DNA of 5,782 nt from positions 1 to 5,782 of the forward strand of contig JBBSDV010000186.1 in the NCBI GenBank assembly GCA_038240335.1. Direction: 5' to 3'. Positions 1 through 5,048 of the stretch are shown in pieces (the stretch's first letter is position 1; each line of letters opens with the position of its first letter). The translations under genes and the position numbers were made by a program. The notes under the pieces were generated by a model, which worked only from the letters and a program-made list of their open reading frames with translations, did not search any database and was not told where the DNA came from. This stretch comes from JBBSDV01 sp038240335 (GTDB lineage Bacteria; Chloroflexota; Dehalococcoidia; DSTF01; JACRBR01).

Positions 1-1
1 A

Positions 2-457
2 CCGACGGTACACACGGGTGCACTGCTGATCGCCGCCCAACAGCTCGTCGGGCAGCTGCTGCAGCGGCCGGCGATGCGCTTCCGCCAGGTGCGTCAGCTA
101 CGCCTGCGGTTGATCCTGCTCGATCGCGGCAGCTGGGAGCGCACGCTGACCTTCCGCGACCCGCTGGGCGACGAAGCGAGCATCATGTTCGTCGTCAAGA
201 AATTGATCGAGCCGCTGCAGCTCGCGGGGCCAGTCGAGGAGATGTCGCTGGAGTTCGTCGGGCTGACGGCGGAGACGGGCAAGCAGCGCAGTCTCCTCTT
301 CGCCGAGCAGGCGCGGCGGCGCGCGCAGCTAACGGCGGCGCTGCGCCAGTTGAAAGCGCAGTTCGGGGGCGAATCGCAGGTAGCGCGTGTGGTGGAGGTG
401 GAACCGTGGTCAAGGATTCCGGAACGAAGATACGCACTCATCGACTACGACCTCTAG
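2..457 (+). CDS. Y-family DNA polymerase (ImuB/DinB-like), C-terminal part
   Basis: The reading frame is open from the window edge to TAG at 455-457, giving the last 151 residues of a larger protein. Residues 1 to about 90 fit the little-finger (DNA-contacting) domain of Y-family polymerases: an amphipathic helix (about 7-22), then alternating strands and helices with a TLTFRDPLGDE segment (48-58). Residues 95-100 read QRSLLF, a candidate sliding-clamp-binding peptide. A basic helix follows (about 101-121), then the tail EPWSRIPERRYALIDYDL (134-151), which I recognise from Y-family proteins of Chloroflexota and Actinomycetota. The catalytic palm lies outside the window, so an active Pol IV-like enzyme cannot be told from a non-catalytic ImuB hub. 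DnaE2 about 1.1 kb downstream favours an ImuB-type role in translesion synthesis. The next gene overlaps its last 52 bases. Family confidence is high; the ImuB label is inferred from context. Confidence 0.85.
   Translation, partial: PTVHTGALLIAAQQLVGQLLQRPAMRFRQVRQLRLRLILLDRGSWERTLTFRDPLGDEASIMFVVKKLIEPLQLAGPVEEMSLEFVGLTAETGKQRSLLFAEQARRRAQLTAALRQLKAQFGGESQVARVVEVEPWSRIPERRYALIDYDL
394..398 (+). promoter_or_regulatory. Shine-Dalgarno GGAGG for the DUF6504-like gene
   Basis: GGAGG lies inside the Y-family polymerase gene, 7 bases before the GTG at 406. This near-ideal site and spacing sets the start of the small downstream gene and supports an internal start rather than a frameshift fusion. 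Confidence 0.75.
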
Positions 458-693
458 CCGGTCCCCGCGCCCTCCGCGTCGAGACCAACGAGCAGGGGCT
501 ACCGCGCGCGATCGCATTCGAGGGCAGCGTACGCACCGTGATGGAGATCCAGGATCGCTGGCGGATCGACGATGAGTGGTGGCGCGAGGCCGCCGTGTCC
601 CGGATGTACTACCAGCTGCAGCTCGAGGGCGATCAGGTCGTCACGGTATACGAGGATCTGACGGGAGGCGCGTGGTGCCTACAGCGCTACTAA
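406..693 (+). CDS. DUF6504-like small protein, translesion polymerase accessory candidate
   Basis: A 95-residue soluble protein with no signal peptide or membrane segment, starting at GTG 406 behind a strong Shine-Dalgarno. After a basic, variable N-terminus (1-20), the conserved-looking core is a strand with RVETNEQGLPRAIAFEG (24-40), a Trp-rich block WRIDDEWWR (52-60), the strand MYYQLQLEG (67-75) and the ending VYEDLTGGAWCLQRY (81-95). This resembles DUF6504, a small family I recall beside, or fused to, Y-family polymerases; that match is from memory. Its biochemical role is not known to me. It overlaps the polymerase gene by 52 bases in another frame, so the two are probably translated together, and dnaE2 would be the natural next gene. 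An accessory or scaffold role in the mutasome is inferred. Its stop overlaps the vapC stop, leaving no room for a terminator between them. Confidence 0.8.
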   Translation: MVKDSGTKIRTHRLRPLAGPRALRVETNEQGLPRAIAFEGSVRTVMEIQDRWRIDDEWWREAAVSRMYYQLQLEGDQVVTVYEDLTGGAWCLQRY

Positions 694-1115
694 CGCGTCT
701 GCCGCGACTTCGGCTTGGGTGGCAGCCATTCGATTTCGACGATGCCGGCACGCTCCAGTTGTTCGAACTCCGGGTCGCCCGTAACGATCTTGGCCTGAAG
801 TTGCTGCGCCAGCGCCGCCGCGAAGCAATCGGCGTACGAGAGCGCGAATCCGGCCTTCAGGCCAACAGCCGCGACTGCCATGCCCACGTCAATCCCCTCC
901 AGTTGGACTGGCATCCTCCTGAGCCATGCGATCGCATTCAGGGCATCATCAACGGATTCTTCTCGTGCAGTTTGATAGTAGACCTCGCCCAGGTTGATCG
1001 CAGACATCCAATGCTGGTGTCCGGGATCCATGAGCAGTTGCAGGACGTGTGCAGCGGGCGATTCGCGGCGGATGATCGAAAGAACGGCGTAACTGTCGAG
1101 CACGAATCTTGTCAT
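690..1115 (-). CDS. vapC: VapC-type PIN-domain toxin (ribonuclease)
   Basis: A 141-residue PIN-domain protein. VapC toxins are Mg2+-dependent endoribonucleases that cut tRNA or rRNA and arrest translation when the antitoxin is lost. The acidic active-site set is complete: D7 in FVLDSYAVLSII, E44 in SAINLGEVYY, D96 in LSYADCFAAALA and D114 in VTGDPEFEQL, followed by the usual IEWL ending (128-131) and a basic tail PPKPKSRQTR. Length is normal for the family. It is the second gene of a two-gene unit: its ATG (1115-1113) overlaps the antitoxin stop as ATGA, and I see no good Shine-Dalgarno, so translational coupling is likely. It runs antisense between the DUF6504-like gene and dnaE2 and converges on the former with a 4-base stop overlap. 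The RNA target cannot be told from sequence. The toxin family call is firm. Confidence 0.92.
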   Translation of the reverse strand: MTRFVLDSYAVLSIIRRESPAAHVLQLLMDPGHQHWMSAINLGEVYYQTAREESVDDALNAIAWLRRMPVQLEGIDVGMAVAAVGLKAGFALSYADCFAAALAQQLQAKIVTGDPEFEQLERAGIVEIEWLPPKPKSRQTR

Positions 1116-1498
1116 GCCGTCTTGTGGCGTCTTGCTCTCGTTCCCCGCAGTTCCCGCTCTTCTCGCTCGACCTCTTCACGTCGAGCCTGTAACAAGTTTT
1201 CAGTCCACGACGGCTGCCCCGGCCGCTGGGGGAACATCCCTGTAGTGAGTTCGAGGAGTTCCTCACGCGTCTTCGGCACCTTAATGATGTGGATCGAGCT
1301 CAGCCGCTTGTCCTGTTTCATGCTGTACGACGGAGGGATGAGCATGATCGACAGCTCGTCTCCGGGCTCTATATCCAGTGCGTCCCGAATGTCTTTCGGA
1401 ATGACGATCCCGCCCTTGGATGAGACTTTGGCTTTGCCGCTGAGATGCGGAACAAAGTCTGCTTTCGGTATTCCTGGCTTCTTGTTTTCCTGCGACAT
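1112..1498 (-). CDS. vapB: AbrB/SpoVT-fold antitoxin (VapB-type)
   Basis: A 128-residue DNA-binding antitoxin. The AbrB/MazE swapped-hairpin domain is clear at about 22-54: KAKVSSKGGIVIPKDIRDAL followed by DIEPGDELSIML, with the typical SSKGG-IVIPK and PGD turns. Such domains dimerise, bind palindromic DNA at their own promoter and neutralise the toxin through the C-terminus. The C-terminal part here contains SSIHIIKVPKTREELLELTTG (67-87) and then a strongly charged helix from about 100 to 126. At 128 residues it is longer than the 70-95 usual for VapB, through a roughly 20-residue N-terminal extension and the long tail. I chose ATG 1498 because GGAGA sits 7 bases upstream. The reading frame stays open far upstream into dnaE2, but that part is a high-GC shadow. 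It overlaps vapC by 4 bases. Probably autoregulated through the inverted repeat at 1517-1533 (inferred). Confidence 0.88.
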   Translation of the reverse strand: MSQENKKPGIPKADFVPHLSGKAKVSSKGGIVIPKDIRDALDIEPGDELSIMLIPPSYSMKQDKRLSSIHIIKVPKTREELLELTTGMFPQRPGQPSWTENLLQARREEVEREERELRGTRARRHKTA

Positions 1499-1505
1499 GG
1501 CATGT

Positions 1506-1510
1506 TCTCC
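1506..1510 (-). promoter_or_regulatory. Shine-Dalgarno GGAGA for the antitoxin gene
   Basis: On the minus strand GGAGA lies 7 bases before the ATG at 1498. It decides the start: another ATG at 1503 is out of frame and too close, and upstream in-frame starts fall inside dnaE2. Confidence 0.7.
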
Positions 1511-1516
1511 AGTCCA

Positions 1517-1533
1517 ACTTTTCTTCCAAAAGT
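1517..1533. repeat. Perfect inverted repeat, candidate antitoxin operator
   Basis: ACTTTT (1517-1522), five bases CTTCC, then AAAAGT (1528-1533): a perfect 6+6 palindrome with half-site centres 11 bp apart, about one helical turn. It stands in the only AT-rich stretch of the window (1501-1560 is 24/60 GC by hand count), overlaps the -10-like element of the toxin-antitoxin promoter and ends 8 bases before the dnaE2 start. AbrB-fold antitoxins bind palindromes at their own promoters, so an operator role is likely but inferred. A single hairpin of six AT-rich pairs is too weak to suggest a terminator. Confidence 0.5.
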
Positions 1534-1536
1534 ATA
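1531..1536 (-). promoter_or_regulatory. Candidate -10 element of the toxin-antitoxin promoter
   Basis: The minus strand reads TATACT, five of six matches to TATAAT. Transcription would start near 1523-1525, giving a 5' leader of about 25 bases that includes the GGAGA site. No good -35 is visible: the best hexamers match 3/6 at poor spacings of 15 or 19. It overlaps the inverted repeat, as expected for autorepression. Confidence 0.4.
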
Positions 1537-1540
1537 ACTG

Positions 1541-4500
1541 ATGAGGGAGAATCACCATCACCACTACAGCGCGGAGCTGCACATGCACTCGTGCTGGTCG
1601 ATGCTCGATGGCGCATCGAGCACGCACGAGCTGATCCTGCGTGCCCGCGAACTGGGCTATGAGGCGCTCGCCCTTACCGACCATGACGGGCTCTACGGCT
1701 CGATGGAGTTCGCCCAGGCCGCGAAGGCCCTCGGCATCCGCGCCATCATCGGCGCTGAAGTGACGCTCGCCGACGAGCACCACCTGACACTGCTCGCTAC
1801 GAACAGCGAGGGCTACGGCAACCTCTGCCGGCTGCTCTCGGCAGCCCATCTCTCCGGCGAACGCAAGCAGCCGCATCTCGCGCTCGATGTGCTGGCTGCG
1901 CACGCGCGCGGCCTGATCGCCCTCTCCGGCTGCAAGCAGGGCGAAGTGCCGGCGCTCGTCGCAGCGGGCGACGCCGCCAGCGCCGAGGCCGCGCTCGCGC
2001 GCTACGTCGCGATCTTCGGGAGCGAGAACTTCTATATCGAGTTGCAGCAAAACCTCGTCCATGGCGATACGGAGCGCTGCCGGAAGCTCGTCGATCTCGC
2101 CCGCGCGCACGGCCTGCGGTACGTCGCGACGAACGACGTCCACTACCACGCCCGCGAGCGGCATCGCTTGCAGGATGTGATGGTGGCGATCCGCACGCGC
2201 AGCACCCTCGAGGCATCACATCGCGAGCGTCGCGAAAACTCCGAGTACTACCTCAAATCGCCTGCCGAGATGGAGGCGTTGTTCGCCGAGTGGCCGGAAG
2301 CGCTCGACGAAAGCGGCCGCATTGCCGCGCGCTGCTCCTTCGATCTGACGACGGATCTCGACTACCGCTTCCCTGACTACGCGGCGCCCGATGGCTCGAG
2401 CGCCGACGAATATCTCGAGACGGTATGCCGCAGGGCCGCACGCGAGCGCTACAGCCTGATCGACGGCCATATCCCCGATGCCGTCGAGGCGCGGCTGCAG
2501 GAGGAACTGCGCCTCGTCCGTAAGCACGGACTGTCTGGCTTCTTCCTCATCTACCGCGAATTGCTCGAGCTGAGCCGCGAGGTCGCGGCGGAGGTGCGAG
2601 GCAAGCACAGTGCGCGCGGCAAGTCGGGCCTGCCGCCCGGCCGCGGCCGCGGCTCTTCCGTCGGCTCGATCCTGTGCTATCTGATCGGCCTCTCGCACGT
2701 CGATCCGATCAAGTACAACCTGTTCCTCGGCCGCTTCCTCAACGAAGAGATCGCTTCCGTGCCGGATATCGATCTCGATTTCCCGCGCGATATCCGCGAG
2801 CAACTCATCCTGCGCGTCTACGAGCACTTCGGCCGCGAGCATGCGGCGCTCGTCGCGAGCTTTCCGACGTACAAGCTGCGCAGCGCAATCCGCGACGTGG
2901 GCAAGGTGCTCGGCATCGCCGAGAGCGAGCTCGATCGGCTGGCGAAGCGCGCCGGCTGGGGAAGCGGCTCCGACATCGAGCACGAGATGTCGATGTATCC
3001 CGAGTACGCCGGCAAGATCGCGGCGCCGATCTGGCGCGACCTGATCGAACTCTCGAAGCAGATCTCCGGCTTCCCGCGCCATCTCAGTCAGCATGTCGGC
3101 GGCATGGTGATCTCGACCAAGCCCATCGTCGAGCTTGTGCCGGTGGAGCGCGCGGCGATGGCGGGCCGCTATCTGTGCCACTGGGACAAGGATTCGATCG
3201 ACGACGCGCGCTTCATCAAGATCGATTTCCTCGCGCTCGGCATGCTCTCGCTCGTCGAGGAGTGCAGCGACCTCATCGCCGAACGCCACGGACACATCGA
3301 AGACCTGAGCCGGATCAACTTCCATGATCCCGAGGTCTACGACATGATCTGCGAGGCCGATACGGTCGGCGTCTTCCAGATCGAGAGCCGCGCCCAGATG
3401 CAGATGCTGCCCCGCACGCGGCCGCGATCGATCGAAGATCTAACGGTGCAGGTCGCGATCATCCGGCCGGGGCCGATCGTCGGCGGCGCAGTCAACCCGT
3501 ATGTCCGGCACCGCCAGGCGCAGCTTGCCGACCCCAACTTCGTACCGCCGTTCGATCATCCCAGCCTCGAACCCGTGCTCGGCGAGACGCTCGGCGTCAT
3601 CCTCTATCAGGAGCAGGTGCTGCAGTCCGCGATCGCCGTCGCCGGCTTTACGGAAGGGCAGGCGGAGGCGCTGCGCCGCGCGATGAGCCGCAAGCGCTCA
3701 CGCGACAGCATGGAAGGCTTCTTCGAGATGTTTCTTGAGGGCGCGCGCGCGCGCGGCGTTGCGGACGACGTCGCGAAGACCGTGTTCGAGAAGATCGTCG
3801 CCTTCGCCGAGTTCGGCTTCCCGAAAAGCCACTCCGCCGCGTTCGCGTTCCTCGCCTATCAGTCGGCGTGGTTGCGCCGTTACTACCCCGTTGAGTTCAC
3901 CTGTGCGTTGCTCAACGCGCAGCCGATGGGCTTCTACCCGCCGCACGTCCTCACCCACGACGCGATCCGCCACGGCGTCCACATCCTGCCGCCCGACGTC
4001 AACGCGAGCGGCGCCACCTGCACGACCGAAGAGGCCGGCATGCGCGTCGGCTTCGGCTACGTGAAGGGCATCGGCAGCGACGTCGCGCAATCGATCGCGC
4101 GCGAGCGCTCGCAGCACGGTGCATTCGCCTCGCTCGCCGATTTCGTTCGCCGCATGGGTGCGACAGAGGCGCCGATCGCGCGGCGCAACGAGGCGCGGGT
4201 GTTCGGCGATCGCGAGCAGCGCGCACCGGCGCTCGAGCGGCCGTTCGCATCATTGATGCGGGATGCGCAGCGCAGCGGCTGGCGCAGCGCCCATGTCCCC
4301 GTGCTGCATCAGGAGGCGATCGAGAATCTGATCCAGGTCGGCGCGTTCGATGCCTTCGGGCTGAACCGCCGCGAGCTGCTGTGGCAAACCGGGCTGCTGT
4401 ACCGACCGCCGAACGCCCAGCTCGCACTGCCGCTGCCGATCGAGCAGGACACCGTCCCGCTCAGCGACATGAGCATGTGGGAGCGAATGAGCGCGGACTA

Positions 4501-4888
4501 CAAGCTGCTCTCGCTTTCGCCCGGCTACCACCCGATGCAGCTGATCCGGCCCTACCTCGGCGAATCGCTGCCGTCGCTGCGCCATCTCTTGCGCATGGAT
4601 GACGGCGCGCGCGTCCACGTGCCGGGCATGGTCGTCTGCCGCCAGCAGCCCGGCACCGCTAAGGGCTTCGTCTTCCTGCTGCTCGAGGATGAATTCGGCA
4701 TGGTCAACATCATCGTGCCGCCGTGGCTGCACGAACGGCAACGCGCTCTCGTTCGCGGCGAGGCGTTCGTGATCATCGAAGGCCAGCTGCAGCGCAAAGA
4801 AGGGACCCTCAACCTCCTCGCCGAGCGCTTTGAAAAACTCCCGCTGCCGGAGTCCATGCAAGCGCCCGAATCCCACAACTTTGGCTAA
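1541..4888 (+). CDS. dnaE2: Error-prone DNA polymerase DnaE2 (ImuC), Pol III alpha family
   Basis: A complete 1115-residue C-family polymerase; DnaE2/ImuC extends past damaged bases in the cytoplasm with ImuB and the sliding clamp. The PHP domain (about 9-215) keeps all expected metal ligands: H14, H16, D23, H48, E73, H81, C131, D199, H201. The palm has GRGRGSSVGS (367-376), PDIDLDF (408-414, catalytic aspartates) and IKIDF with D562, matching the E. coli D401/D403/D555 set. Fingers follow: GVFQIES (610-616), RPGP (642-645), YQEQ (689-692), FPKSHS (760-765). Helix-hairpin-helix region about 800-945; OB fold about 1024-1090 with RQQPGTAKGFVFLLLEDE. It ends soon after the OB fold with no tau-binding domain, which supports DnaE2 over replicative DnaE. 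Odd points: QLALPL at 960-965, about 40 extra residues near 872-921, and a HHHH run at 5-8. An in-frame TAA at 1535-1537 makes ATG 1541 the first usable start, but it has no Shine-Dalgarno. Confidence 0.95.
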   Translation: MRENHHHHYSAELHMHSCWSMLDGASSTHELILRARELGYEALALTDHDGLYGSMEFAQAAKALGIRAIIGAEVTLADEHHLTLLATNSEGYGNLCRLLSAAHLSGERKQPHLALDVLAAHARGLIALSGCKQGEVPALVAAGDAASAEAALARYVAIFGSENFYIELQQNLVHGDTERCRKLVDLARAHGLRYVATNDVHYHARERHRLQDVMVAIRTRSTLEASHRERRENSEYYLKSPAEMEALFAEWPEALDESGRIAARCSFDLTTDLDYRFPDYAAPDGSSADEYLETVCRRAARERYSLIDGHIPDAVEARLQEELRLVRKHGLSGFFLIYRELLELSREVAAEVRGKHSARGKSGLPPGRGRGSSVGSILCYLIGLSHVDPIKYNLFLGRFLNEEIASVPDIDLDFPRDIREQLILRVYEHFGREHAALVASFPTYKLRSAIRDVGKVLGIAESELDRLAKRAGWGSGSDIEHEMSMYPEYAGKIAAPIWRDLIELSKQISGFPRHLSQHVGGMVISTKPIVELVPVERAAMAGRYLCHWDKDSIDDARFIKIDFLALGMLSLVEECSDLIAERHGHIEDLSRINFHDPEVYDMICEADTVGVFQIESRAQMQMLPRTRPRSIEDLTVQVAIIRPGPIVGGAVNPYVRHRQAQLADPNFVPPFDHPSLEPVLGETLGVILYQEQVLQSAIAVAGFTEGQAEALRRAMSRKRSRDSMEGFFEMFLEGARARGVADDVAKTVFEKIVAFAEFGFPKSHSAAFAFLAYQSAWLRRYYPVEFTCALLNAQPMGFYPPHVLTHDAIRHGVHILPPDVNASGATCTTEEAGMRVGFGYVKGIGSDVAQSIARERSQHGAFASLADFVRRMGATEAPIARRNEARVFGDREQRAPALERPFASLMRDAQRSGWRSAHVPVLHQEAIENLIQVGAFDAFGLNRRELLWQTGLLYRPPNAQLALPLPIEQDTVPLSDMSMWERMSADYKLLSLSPGYHPMQLIRPYLGESLPSLRHLLRMDDGARVHVPGMVVCRQQPGTAKGFVFLLLEDEFGMVNIIVPPWLHERQRALVRGEAFVIIEGQLQRKEGTLNLLAERFEKLPLPESMQAPESHNFG

Positions 4889-4933
4889 CGATCCCGATCG
4901 ACGCCACGAACTGCGCCTCGTAGAACGGGATCG
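4889..4933. repeat. 8-bp inverted repeat just after the dnaE2 stop
   Basis: CGATCCCG (4889-4896) and CGGGATCG (4926-4933) are perfectly complementary around a 29-base loop, beginning right after the TAA of dnaE2. There is no T-run after the second arm, so it is not a standard intrinsic terminator; a small 5-bp hairpin (CCGGC 4977-4981, GCCGG 4985-4989) also lacks a T-run. It may stabilise the 3' end of the mRNA or be chance in GC-rich DNA. I see no gene in the rest of the 160-base spacer up to 5048. Confidence 0.3.
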
Positions 4934-5036
4934 CGCGTCGGCGAGCATGCCGTAGCGCTGGCTTTCAGCACGCTCTCCGGCGGAGCCGGCGATGACGTCG
5001 CCCAGTTCGCCGAGCGCGCTTACGGTGCCTTCTCGC

Positions 5037-5042
5037 TAGAAT
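5037..5042 (+). promoter_or_regulatory. Candidate -10 element for a leaderless lipoprotein mRNA
   Basis: TAGAAT (five of six matches to TATAAT) ends 6 bases before the ATG at 5049, so transcription would begin at or within a base or two of the start codon. No Shine-Dalgarno and no -35 are visible. This -10-only layout next to the start codon is typical of leaderless genes in Actinomycetota and Deinococcota. The TAG is also an in-frame stop, so translation cannot start further upstream. Confidence 0.45.
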
Positions 5043-5048
5043 CCCGTG

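Noticed and set aside
508..935. GCGATCGCATTC occurring twice (about 509-520 and 928-939)
   Set aside because: GCGATCGC is common in this GC-rich coding sequence (also near 4200 and 5330); a 12-base match inside unrelated genes is probably chance.
1499..1540. LexA/SOS box upstream of dnaE2
   Set aside because: I looked for CGAAC-N4-GTTCG and GTTC-N7-GTTC type sites and saw none; only a lone GTTC is present, so damage control cannot be claimed from this window.
576..1541. Plus-strand open frame of 321 codons
   Set aside because: It lies antisense to the VapC and antitoxin genes and spans both; its translation shows no domain, while the minus strand has a complete PIN active site and an AbrB fold.
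680..1550. Target-site duplication or mobile-element ends around the toxin-antitoxin module
   Set aside because: Comparing both edges by eye showed no convincing direct or inverted repeat pair.
1573..1585. Alternative dnaE2 start at ATG 1583 with GGAG 6 bases upstream
   Set aside because: It would remove H14 and the strand before it, part of the conserved ELHxH metal site.
1499..2164. Upstream extension of the antitoxin frame to 350 codons
   Set aside because: The extra 222 codons are antisense to the dnaE2 PHP domain; a good ribosome site and the AbrB domain both support the start at 1498.
2216..3325. Minus-strand open frame of 369 codons, and other long frames opposite dnaE2 (such as 4250-4948)
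   Set aside because: They are opposite the conserved polymerase core, with low-complexity Arg/Ala/Asp-rich translations typical of shadows in GC-rich DNA.
3741..3754. Alternating GC run inside dnaE2
   Set aside because: It encodes alternating Ala/Arg codons in frame and has no sign of slippage or frameshift.
4889..5048. tRNA, small RNA, terminator or CRISPR-like structure in the spacer after dnaE2
   Set aside because: There are only short hairpins, with no T-run, no cloverleaf and no repeated units.
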